DNA from: Mrakia gelida
Lineage: Eukaryota; Basidiomycota; Tremellomycetes; Cystofilobasidiales; Mrakiaceae
DNA length: 64,000 nucleotides
Direction: 5' to 3'
Assembly: GCA_024345305.1 (NCBI GenBank)
Contig: BRON01000021.1
Span: 186,001-250,000 of the forward strand
A program made the translations under genes and the position numbers. Positions within the stretch are counted from its first letter, which is position 1. Each line of letters starts with the position of its first letter. Under the pieces are notes generated by a model that searched no databases, was not told the DNA's origin, and saw only the letters and a program-made list of their open reading frames with translations. Below, in pieces: positions 1 through 9,137 of the stretch.

Positions 1-445
1 GAACCGATGACTTGAGCTAAGACGGAAAAACGAAAGGGAAAGCACCAAGGTGCTCTGCCGGTCGATTTGGGTGGACGGAGCTGGTGGAGGGAAAGGCGGG
101 TTTCTCCAGGGGTGGGAAGGCGATGGAATTAGGGAGATGAGCTGTTTGAAAGATGAGGAAGGAGGGCGAAGAAGTTAACGACGGCGACCACAAACGAGGA
201 TTTCCCTAAACGAAGAAAGAGAGAAGAACATAAAACTAACCTGAAGATGAATCCGTGGGAATAACACAGCTTAAGCCCTTCTACCTGGCAGAGCGCTTCT
301 TCCTGACCATGACCCTAACCCTAAACGAGCGTCTCTCCTGCCAGCCTTCTCTCCAGTGCATTCTGTGCCTGCTGCTCCCGCATCCCAGCCTCCGACCCGT
401 ACTCCTGGGCGTATGCCTCCGATTCGTGGTGTAAGGTACCATCAT
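1..445. other. No gene recognised
   Basis: I see no supported gene in this stretch. It lies downstream of the minus-strand MFS tail. Two CCCTAA units at 313-324 look telomere-like but are too few to count. Confidence 0.5.
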
Positions 446-726
446 TTACTTGAGGGATTCCCGTTGCCAAAGTCCATCGTCCGTCGCGGTGGGCGAGAAG
501 CTCGAGTGTTGACGGATGCGCTCCCCCTGAATTGTGAATGACCACAGAACAGAGCATACACATCAAAGTCAAGAATATGCTTGAAGAGGTTTAAGCCGGC
601 AGGAGGCAGGGAAGAACTCACATGGTAGAAGAACACAAACGGCATTGGCACACACGCAAGGGCGAGAAATCCGAGGAGCGTGGACCCCCACGACAGAAAA
701 AAAGTTTGGTCAGAAAGGCTGCTCAT
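446..726 (-). pseudogene. MFS transporter C-terminal fragment
   Basis: Two minus-strand exons (726-622 and 526-446) join in phase 0 across a GTGAGT...TTCAG intron and give a 61-residue tail ending in TAA. It has one strongly hydrophobic segment (WGSTLLGFLALACVPMPFVF) followed by a basic cytosolic tail starting GERIRQHSSF. This is the usual end of fungal drug/polyamine MFS transporters: a last membrane helix, a proline-containing FVF/FIF stretch, then G-x-R-I-R. The other eleven or so helices are not found upstream, where a kinase remnant lies instead on the same strand, so this looks like a severed 3' end. A short hypothetical membrane protein is the alternative. Confidence 0.5.
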
Positions 727-770
727 TCTTGCATTCTGATTTGGCTAACGCGTTTTCGTTTCTCACTCAC

Positions 771-1860
771 TTGAGGGACGCCATCTCTTACCCAAGGCAG
801 CCAAGACCGTACATATCTGTCTTGGCGTCGTAGGGCAAACCCTTTTCGACCTCCTGTAGAAACAATGAGACGGACCGCGGGTAAACTTACAGTGTAGTTG
901 CCTAATGAGCGGAAGAGTCATACTACGAACAGGAGCGAGGTAGCCAGGTGTCTAGAGGAAATCCAGACCGTTGTTAACGGGAACGAAGATCAATATTTCA
1001 AAAGACAGCAAGGGGTTTCCCAAGGTTTTGACCCAGGTTTTGACCCAGCCAGAGATCACCAAGACACACTCCTACAAGAGAACGGGTCAAGATCTGGTTT
1101 CTATCCAGGAGCTTCGCCAGTCCGAAGTCTGCTATTTTCACTACCCCGTCACTGCCGAAAAGTACTATGCTCGTGAGGTAAGGTTAGCGAAGTAAGCCAT
1201 CCTTGTCCTGGACTTCTCTTCACTCCGGCGTGAAAAAGCCTGATTGTACCATTATCAGGCTTGATGTCCCGATGAGGGATCGCGCCTCTTGTCGAAATCG
1301 GAGTGTGGCAGTAGTGTAGAGCGAGGGTGAGATTTATGACTATATTCTGGATCGCTCCTTCGTCAACGTAAACACTAATTCATATGTGTCAGGTGCGCCT
1401 TCCTGACGAAGGGGAACAAGCGGCATAGCCAGGAAAGGCTCACCCTTGACTTCGGTGACTGTTGATGAAGGTGTGAAGATCCCCTTTCGCGCAAAACTCC
1501 ATGATGATGTTCTTCGTAAGGGGTGTTTCGATGTAGTCCTCAAAGCGGACGATGTGGACGTGATCAAGTTGTCGAAGGAGCTGGACTTCCACGGTGATTG
1601 CATTGGTGAAGGCTACGTCCATCCTGGCAGGGACCTTCATAGTCTTGACAGCAAAGAGCTGCGAAAAGATTCCAGGCGTCACCATAAATATTGAGCTCTG
1701 GGTATTCGTGGAAGAAAAATGCGAAACGACTGAAAGAAAGCACGTGAGGACCCACTTTCCGATCTGAGCGACGCTGAGCTTTGTACACTGTCCCAAATCC
1801 GCCTTGGCCCAGTTTCTTCGTCAAAGCGTACTGAGATCGAAGGTCGTCTGTGACTGGCAT
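771..1860 (-). pseudogene. Ser/Thr protein kinase gene, decayed
   Basis: The minus strand carries the kinase landmarks in order over several exons. They are the glycine loop LGQGGFGTVYKA soon after the ATG at 1860, the lysine of FAVKTMKV, a hinge-like segment IIMEFCAKGDLHTFI, the catalytic loop HRDIKPDN, DFG (VVKIADFGLAKLL), TPGYLAP, and the subdomain IX segment LPYDAKTDMYGLGCL. The layout resembles NIMA/NEK-type or generic fungal kinases. Directly after GLGCLG comes an in-frame TAA (complement of 788-790) where a tyrosine is expected, followed by EMASLK. No C-lobe beyond that is recognisable before the MFS fragment. All catalytic residues seen are intact, so loss is by truncation; a sequencing error at the TAA is the alternative. 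Confidence 0.6.
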
Positions 1861-2572
1861 GAGTAGTTCTGATACGTCTGGACGGACCGAAGCAAGAAAA
1901 GAGATCAGTCACTGCGTCGACAGCAACCCTGCATCGGACAGAGGACCTAAGACGAGCAGCCGATGAATGGACTTACAGAAGTGGCGAAGGACGAGTAAGT
2001 TTCTGGACTTGAGGGAGACGACGATCAGTGGACTGCAAGGGTGAGGGCGGGGGCACGAAGGGGAGATGTGCGGCTGGTAGGTGTGATGGTTGGTAGAAAG
2101 AGCTGGGTGAGGGAGAAACAACAGTCATACCTCAAATCATGAAAGGGAATAGAGCGAAGCTGTGATGGGTGCGAAGTGAAGGTCAAAGGGAACAAAGGTA
2201 TGAAGGGGAAGCGGAAGCGGCGACGCAGCCGATAGACGAAGCACATGAAGCGCGTAAGGGTGAGGATGAAAGGGGACCGGTGATCGATCAGCGCAGGCTG
2301 ACTATCTGTCCCTTCGTTTCCTTCGCTTCAGTCTTCGCCTTGGCCCCTTGCTTCTTTTTCCCCTGCCCCTGCTGATCTTTGAGTCGTTTCAGCGTGTTCT
2401 CTCCCTTTGTTCTACCCTCCCTTTGTGCGGTGTCAACGATTCAAAAGCGTCCCTCTTTCCCTTTGCTTTCGGCCTTCATCTGTCACACCTTCCTTAATCT
2501 ATATCCCCCGCTACCTTCGCACTTCCCACCTTCCACACTCAAAAACAACTGCTCTTTAACACTCTACTCTCG
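1861..2572. promoter_or_regulatory. Divergent intergenic region
   Basis: A 712-bp gap between the starts of the minus-strand kinase and the plus-strand gene at 2573. The last 200 bp before 2573 are pyrimidine-rich on the plus strand (many CCTTC and CTCTT runs), as is common upstream of start codons in these yeasts. No specific binding site could be assigned. Confidence 0.4.
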
Positions 2573-3721
2573 ATGTCTGCCTTCAACGTCCTCCGCCCAA
2601 CCTTGCAGTCCCTCTCCGTCGAAGAGCCATCCCTGGTCTCCCTTGCCAACTCGGTCTACGAAACCCTTCACGCCAGCAAAGGAGACAAGATCGCACACAA
2701 CGCTGCGAGGATGTACCTTGCCATGATCGCCGGCTTTGAGCAAGCAGGGCTCATGACGTCGAGCTGCGCTCCCAACATCTGGATCCAAACGTCGACTGGC
2801 AACTACGATGTTCGTATCAGAATCTCTCTCGTCCCACGCTTGACAGATGACCTGATTTCAACCTTTCACCACGCTTGTCTTCAGATCTGCCTGTCGCCCG
2901 AACAGGATGATGATGGATCCGACGGGAACAACTCTGAGATGGAACTCGATGATGTGGAAAGGCAGTCGCGGGCTTATGTGAGTGCTTTCTGTGTTGCCCC
3001 CTGACCAGTCTTACGCGGTAAGATAGATCGCTAACCGACTTCTGCGTGATTTTACAAAGCTCACCCATCAACCAGCAAAGACAAGAAAGCAGATCGGAGC
3101 GTCCAAGTCTGTGCAGCTTCTCAACACTCTTCAACTATTCGACTTCAGCACTCTTCCTGCAGCGCGGACACGGGAGCCAGCATTTCCAACAACCTCTGCA
3201 ACCGGCGGGATCACCAACGTACTGGTCCGGCTGGCGTCGGAGTCTTCGCCAGTAGATGTCGCCTTAATCAGTCCTCTGGGTCGGCTGGCGTCCTCCTTAC
3301 GCTCCATCGATCAACTCGACAGACGGAGCCGATGTCTTACGGTTGCCAACAACTGGGCCTACTACAACCTTGGCACTGTGTACAAGGCATTCTGTATGGT
3401 AAGTCGTCCTTTCGGTCCTTTATTTTGCAACCTTGTTTCGTCCAACAACCTCTGACCTTTTACGCTGTTCTTTGCAACCGACTGCAGTCAGCAAAGAAGG
3501 ACGTAACGTCAGTGTGGGATTCCAAGCCGGAGCAAAAACGTCTCATCGACCTGGTCCTCGCTCATGGCGACATGGCCGACTACATCAAGAGCGGCAACGG
3601 CAACAGCAGCGGCACTTCGAGGGAAGCCATCAGTGCACTTCTGGTAGGCGGCAAGAGAACAAAGGCGGGAGGTATCGAGTCAGTCGAGCTCGAAGCTGAA
3701 GGGAACGAAGGTCGAAGTTGA
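2573..3721 (+). CDS. Hypothetical protein, 325 aa, three exons
   Basis: Exons 2573-2977, 3060-3398 and 3488-3721 join in frame with GTGAGT/AAG and GTAAGT/CAG introns, for 325 residues. I do not recognise the family. Features seen: an N-terminal helical part (residues 1-60), the segment NIWIQTSTGNYDVRIRISLVP, an acidic linker around residues 110-130 (EQDDDGSDGNN, MELDDVE), a Ser/Thr-rich middle, and a conserved-looking stretch NNWAYYNLGTVYKAF. No signal peptide or membrane helix. Exon 1 starts at the first ATG after a pyrimidine-rich leader. A decayed partial copy lies at 8804-9127 and, mirrored, at 59454-59777, so the gene belongs to a locally duplicated sequence. Function unknown. Confidence 0.72.
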
Positions 3722-4580
3722 GCTCGAGCAGCTCACAAGCTTTCGTTTCCGACCTGACCAAGAAGAACGAGAGCGAACGAGATCAGGATGGATCCCAGCT
3801 AAACAAGCTGAGCCTCTCTTCAAAGCAGCCCGAGGTTTCGATCCTCCTCCTTCCTTCCTCGACCCTCCTGCCTTCACTCCGTCGCTCGTCCCGGCTCCTC
3901 CTCCACTCGACGCTGGCGATTCCGAAGGATGAACTGATGAGGACGTAGATGCTTTTTCTTCTTTGGACATCTTGAAACAGGGCTGGATGGTTTGGAAGGT
4001 TGGAAGGATGAAAAGGAGGACGGAGGAGAGGAAGCTCGCTTCGGCGAGCTCGGGTCAAACGGACGCAGCAACGGTCACCTTTTCCTTCCTCTCTTTCTTT
4101 GGCGTTTTTTGGCGAGGAAGAGAACGAAAGACAGCAATCTTTCCTGGGTCAGGCTCTCGAAGTCGTGCGGCTGGCTGAAAGTAGAAAAGGCGAGGGAAAT
4201 GGAAGAGCTCGAAAAAAGAGAGCAAGGGCGAGAAGGCGGAATGGAGGAACGGGAGTGATGCCAGACATCCTTGGGATGAAGAGACTAAGTGGGGAGGTGC
4301 ATCAAAGGTAGAGAAAAGACAGCCTGTCGTTTCAATTCTTGTTCTCTCACGTCGACGCTTCAGCCGACATTGCGCGGTGTTTCTCGGTTTCTTGAATCTT
4401 GAAACTGAGGTTCAGGTTTCAGCGATCGCTTAACATTAGAAGTGCTCCCTTGAATGCTGCCTTGTCGTTGACGGTGCGGTCGCTAAGCAGGGTACGGGAC
4501 ACCTCAATTGCAGCCGGGCCGGCTGAGGGGTCGGAGTCGAAAATCGCTGGTTCGACAATGCTCACGAATCGTGATTGAGA
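3722..4580 (+). other. Coding-like but unassigned stretch
   Basis: Just past the stop at 3721, another frame stays open with sensible codon use to about 3930 (K-V-E-V-E-L-E-Q-L-T-S-F-R-F onward), ending at a TGA. It may be a separate exon, an alternative 3' end of the preceding gene, or a frameshifted continuation. Further on (3960-4320) the plus strand is Arg/Lys/Glu-rich and low in complexity. I recognise no domain. Confidence 0.3.
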
Positions 4581-5622
4581 TCGTTCTGTCTGTCGCGCTC
4601 GGCGCTTATCAACAGCTTCCACCCCCACTCCACTCTCCTCCCTTCCCTAATCGTTCCACCCAACCCCCAAAGCTTCTTCCCTCAGCAAGCCTCCTCCCAG
4701 CAAGCCATTCTGCAGATGGCGCAAGGTCGACCCCCTGGCGAGCGAACCAAGCAAGCGCGTCCTCTCCCACCTCCCGATGTCGAGCGGTTCCCACCTCGAA
4801 TCGACCCAGTCTCCCCTCGCGTAAAAGCACAAAGAATCTCACCATCGGACCCGTCCTGAGTGGGGGACACGCAGATGCTTTCCCTCCCTCGCCTCTTCCG
4901 CCTTCTCATTCTTCCTTCTTTCACGAGACTCAGGCCTTCTTTGATCGAATTGTGCCATGGGAGGGAATCGTCGAAGGAGAAAAGCGAGGGCTGGTGGATG
5001 AAGAAGGGGGGTGGGGGGGAAGAAGGAAGGGGAAAGGACTGTGAGAGGTTGGGAAGGTCGTTGTTGGTATTCCAACGAGAGGAACGCTTCAGGTATGTAT
5101 ACGCACTTTTTCCCCGGAAATTAAAGGCTGGGGAGCTTTCGCGCGTCCCTCCGCCGCTCGAAGTCCTCCCTCCACCCACAACCCCTTCCCCTCCTCACCC
5201 TCCTTACTTCTTCTTCCACGTCTCCTGCTCAAGCTCGAAAGGCTGTCGTTCGGAAAAGCCGGATAAGGTGAAGAGAGCTAGTCTATCTGTAGAGGAGTTG
5301 ATTGCTTTGAACGCTTCGAAAAATCCAAATCGACTTCCATCGAAAAGAGAGCTCGAGGTGAGTTCACTTTCCCTTTCACTTCCCTTCTATCCCGAGAATG
5401 TAGACTGACCTCTTACGTGGTACGCGTGGACTCTTCCAGGGGATACGCCTGTACGTATCATGTCGTTCGTGTGAAGATTTGCGTATCTCTTTCTTTCTTT
5501 TCTACAGTAGAATAGGTTGTTGAGCTCGCTCCTCTAGTTTCTAATCTCGCTAGCTCTCTCTCTCTTCGCACACTGCCTTATTCCCTTAACCTTTTTCACT
5601 TCCCTCTCCTCCCTTCTTACTC

Positions 5623-5665
5623 TCGTCTACATCTTGACCACCAAGCTAGCGTCTCACGAGTCCTT
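5623..5665 (+). repeat. 43-bp direct repeat, copy 1
   Basis: Identical to 5764-5806, 141 bp downstream. The repeat begins TCGTCTACATCTTGACCACC. It lies in intron-like sequence of the membrane-protein gene. Confidence 0.9.
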
Positions 5666-5763
5666 GTTCGTTCATCTTCTACTCTCCTTCTCTTCATCAG
5701 TCGTGTACTTATATTCTCTCTCTATACTTCTACAGCTTTCTCTCTCCAGGTTAGCTCGATACA

Positions 5764-5806
5764 TCGTCTACATCTTGACCACCAAGCTAGCGTCTCACGA
5801 GTCCTT
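5764..5806 (+). repeat. 43-bp direct repeat, copy 2
   Basis: Second copy of 5623-5665. Both are followed within 50-100 bp by TTTCTCTCTCCAG-like acceptor sequence, suggesting a tandem duplication of about 141 bp that doubled part of an intron. Confidence 0.9.
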
Positions 5807-6847
5807 CTTTCTCTCTCCAGATCGAACCAGACGCTAGACCTTACATCTTCACAGAACCCTCCTCCCTCCCTCGTCGTCGTCCCAAAAGAACGAAGCTCAC
5901 CCCTTGCCGGTTCTGCTTCGGACTCGTCCTCCTCGTCCTCGCTGGCTTGTTCGGTATCTTCTTCTACCAACTCAGCAAACTCGCTTACGACTTCCTAGGG
6001 AGCGCGAGGTTCCCTCATCTCGCTCATCACCATCTCCCGCTCAAGAACGAAACCGGACGAGTGTTTGGCGAGGACGAGCTCGTGAGATCGTTCTATGGAA
6101 GGGAGGAGGACGGGGGAGTAGAGAAGTTCGACTTGATCGCTACGATCTTTCATAGGGTTATGGTGAAGAACGAGACGCTCGAGGTCGGGGCTGAGCAGGG
6201 AGCGTTAGCGCTGAAGGAAGGGGAGGACGAGCTGGAGAAGAAGAGGAAGAGGAAGGACGAGTTCGTTTGGGGACCTTAGGAGAGGATCTTCTCAGAGGTC
6301 GTCCTCGAGGGTCTTCGAGCCCCTCAATCACCTTCCACTTACCCTCCCTCTTTCTCGCCTCCTTATTTCTATATTTATCCAGGTACCCTCTGGAATGCAG
6401 CCATACAACTGCGAGCTCATTACGCCGTTCAACTCCACCTCTCCTCTCTCCTCCCTAGGCTTGGCTTCTTTCTTAACGCCGAAACTCCTCCTACCACCTT
6501 CGCCATCCTCACGTCCTCACTTGGTAAGCCCCTCCATCTCGATCCCAAAACCTCCTACTACGTCAAGGTCTTTGGAAGTCGCTCGACAGAGGTCACCTCC
6601 GTCCCTTCGACAGTCGAGGACGAGGCCAACCTGCTCGTGGATGTGACCGCGATTTGGCAGGGTGCAGGAGAGTGCGGCTTGGCGAGTTCCATTACGAGCA
6701 TTATCAGGAAAAGGTACCCGGCCTGTCGTACTTGAGCTGGAAGTCTGACGGCGCAACAAAATGACGAGTTGCAACGTTCAGTTTGGGTGTTGGGTGTTCA
6801 AGGGAAACAAAGAGAGAAAGGAGACGATACTCACACAAGACTAGGAA

Positions 6848-7048
6848 CTAGCCGACGGCGCAGAAGATCGAGTAGGGAATTTCGGCGATGAGTTGAGATG
6901 ACTGCCAAAGGAGAAAGGGGAAGTAAGCGAGATGAAAAGCTCCCTCCTCGCCTCTTCGGGGAAGAACTAAAAGGAAAACGACCAAAGAGTACATCTCGAA
7001 ACTGGATCCTCGGTTAAAAAGCGCGACGTATCTGACGTCCTGTATCAC
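6848..7048 (-). pseudogene. PDR-type ABC transporter relic
   Basis: The minus strand encodes a short piece with FEMYS followed, after an intron-like insert bounded by GTCGTT and GGCAG, by SSQLIAEIPYSIFCAVG and then a stop. In fungal pleiotropic drug resistance ABC transporters the second membrane domain has the same order: E-x-x-S-x-x-Y-S, then L-x-x-E-I-P-Y, then a hydrophobic helix. Nothing else of the roughly 1,400-residue protein is found nearby. The match is short, so chance similarity cannot be excluded. Confidence 0.35.
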
Positions 7049-8803
7049 TGGGTCGTTGATCGTGCCACTCGTCTCCCACTTTTACGGCTTCCGCAGGCAC
7101 ATTTCCCAAGCCAGATGTCGTCATTTTCTCTCCCTCAGAGTATAATAGTCCCCTCACTGTCTAGCTTAGCATGATAATTTAACAGGCACGAATTAGCTTC
7201 CCAGGATCGGAAGTTTGAACAAAGCTAACTTCCCATTTCTCCTCCTCCACTTCCTCGTGTCCTGGGTCCAATTTCTCGGTCCCTCCGCCTTCATCTGATC
7301 CAGCCACGGTCGATATTTCTTCGAGCCTTCTCGAGAAAGATGGCCGATCTCGGCGATTGGTCGTCACGAACGGAGAAGCGTACAGTTCAGTCGCTGTGGG
7401 TTTTGAAACTGCTGCAGGAGGTCGGAGGAGTGTTCGACGAGGCAGAGCGGAGCATGACATGAAGAGGAGCTGGAGATGTGCGGCGTACGAGGTGCAGAAG
7501 CTGGTGAGGTCCTCTTTTGGTCGTCCTTCGGTCCTCGAAATTGAAAGACGAAATCAGGGTTAAGACTGCATCAAAGAACATCAAAGGAAAGAACTTACGA
7601 TTTGCTACTTCATCACTCGCGAGATCTTCTCCTTGAACGGACCAATTCTCCTCTCCCTCCTATTTCCCCTCTGTCTCCTCAATTCCCGTCCGTCCACTTG
7701 ACCAATCCTTTCTCTTTCCTTTCCCCTGTATGATCCAAGGAAAATTCTGGAGACAACGCCCAGTGAATTTTCGACCCGACATCTCTTTGTCTTTTCGCGC
7801 CATAGCGAGAATGAGAAACGACAGGCTGTCTTTTTCTCTATCCTTCTGTTTGACCTCCCCTCTCACTACAGTTGTCCTCGAATTTATCTCGTGCTGGATC
7901 ATCGACCTCGCCCACCATCTTCGACCGGACAGGGGTTAGTGGGAGGGGGGGGGGGGGCTGTAAGGCTCATTGCTGGTGCAGTCCCTGAACTTGTTTGAAA
8001 AGTCGTCGCGTCCAGTCTTCAGAGACACAGTCCCATATCGGCGGTATGTCAAACGTGGCACCAACGTTGACAGCTATATCTTAGGGAAGCGTGAAATTAC
8101 CTCGTTCTTTCGAATCTATGCGTGGGGAAGGGGGAAGTATGGGAGATGAGGATAGATATCATCAAACATAAAGCAAAGCTCAACCTCATCGAGTCTCCTT
8201 CTTCCACTCACAACAGGCTCTTCCTCCTTGACTCAGACAGCTATGACGACGATCAGCATAGCCAAAAGACCGTCTTCTATATGACAAACTCCGAACTAAC
8301 GTCAAAATTGAACAACCAATCAAATTGGACTGGTGCGAAAGGAAAGAGAAGTGGACAAGTCACCAACACCACCCTTGCCCCCGCCTCCGCCACCACTCGA
8401 ATCCCTCCAGAACTCAATCCCAACGCCCCCACGCCGAACTAACAGTTGTCCGAAAAGATCGAAAGAAGAGAGAGAGAGAAGCATGGATCACCGAAGGTCC
8501 ACCACCTGAAACACATCACCCAGCCTCCTCCTCCCCAGCAAGACCGAACATCGGAGATGGAGCCAAGGCAAGAAGAGAGGAAAGTCTGGAAGTAAAAGCG
8601 TTGAAGGAGGAGCCGGAGAGGGGAGGCAGAAGGTAGTTGGGAGGAGGGGGAAGGGTGGAGAGACGGAGAGCCGAGTTGAAAGATGGTACGAATGGAAGAG
8701 GGTGGTCGAGTGAGGAGGTTGGAGGGAAAGAGTGGCAAAGAAGGGGTAGGCGACTAGGAGGGAAGAGCATAGGAAGAAGGGAAGAGAAAGGAGAGCAAGG
8801 TCA
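7049..8803. other. No convincing gene; low-complexity stretch
   Basis: Contains one possible short minus-strand ORF (7179-7460, Ser/Arg-rich N-terminus then acidic, no recognisable domain), a 13-nt G run at 7945-7957, and purine-rich sequence at 8450-8800. The G run is useful because its mirror has exactly the same length. Confidence 0.4.
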
Positions 8804-9127
8804 AGTTCGTATCAGAATATTTCTCATCCCCCGCTTGAAAGATGAGCTGAGTTTGACCTTTTACCACGCTTGACTGAAGATTTGCCTATCGCCCGAACAG
8901 GATGATGATGGATCGGACGGGAACAACTCTGAGATGGAGCTCGATGATGTGGAAAGGCAGTCGCGTGCTTATGTGAGTTTTACTTTGTTGCCCCTTGATC
9001 AACTCCACGCGGTGAGAGTAATCGCTAACTGCATCGTGCTTATCTTAACGCTCACCCATCAGCCAGCAAGGACAAGGAACCAGATCGGAGCGTCCAAGTC
9101 TGTACAGCTCCTCAACACCCTCCAAAA
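8804..9127 (+). pseudogene. Partial decayed copy of the 2573-3721 gene
   Basis: Matches about 2810-3131: the VRIRI segment, EQDDDGSDGNN, MELDDVERQSRAY, the first intron in diverged form, and IGASKSVQLLNTLQ. The 5' third and everything after that segment of exon 2 are absent. TGA replaces the codon after the histidine-alanine pair (HHACL in the source), killing the frame. Because the intron is retained, the copy arose by DNA duplication, not reverse transcription. Confidence 0.85.
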
Positions 9128-9137
9128 GAAGATTGAC

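Larger units (their letters stand above)
5230..6735 (+). pseudogene. Single-pass membrane protein gene with in-frame stop
   Basis: Several exon-like blocks are seen. The first ends KRELE before GTGAGT near 5360 (preceded by SVEELIALNASKNPNRLPS). A later block from about 5840 has a membrane helix (FGLVLLVLAGLFGIFFY) flanked by basic residues, then a soluble part through KKRKRKDEFVWGP. There TAG at 6277-6279 interrupts the frame, but the same frame then stays open for 151 codons to TGA at 6733-6735 and still looks coding (TLWNAAIQLRAHYAVQLHL, SYYVKVFGS). Skipping the TAG by a plausible intron does not restore phase, so it looks like a nonsense lesion, a read-through stop, or a base error. Further coding-like sequence lies upstream at 4716-5040. 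Family not recognised. Confidence 0.45.

Noticed and set aside
313..324. Two CCCTAA units, telomere-like
   Set aside because: Only two repeats, inside unique sequence; chance occurrence is likely, and no longer array is present.
1022..1047. Tandem AGGTTTTGACCC repeat as a possible array
   Set aside because: Only two units, within kinase-gene sequence; no array structure or spacers, so neither a CRISPR nor a minisatellite.
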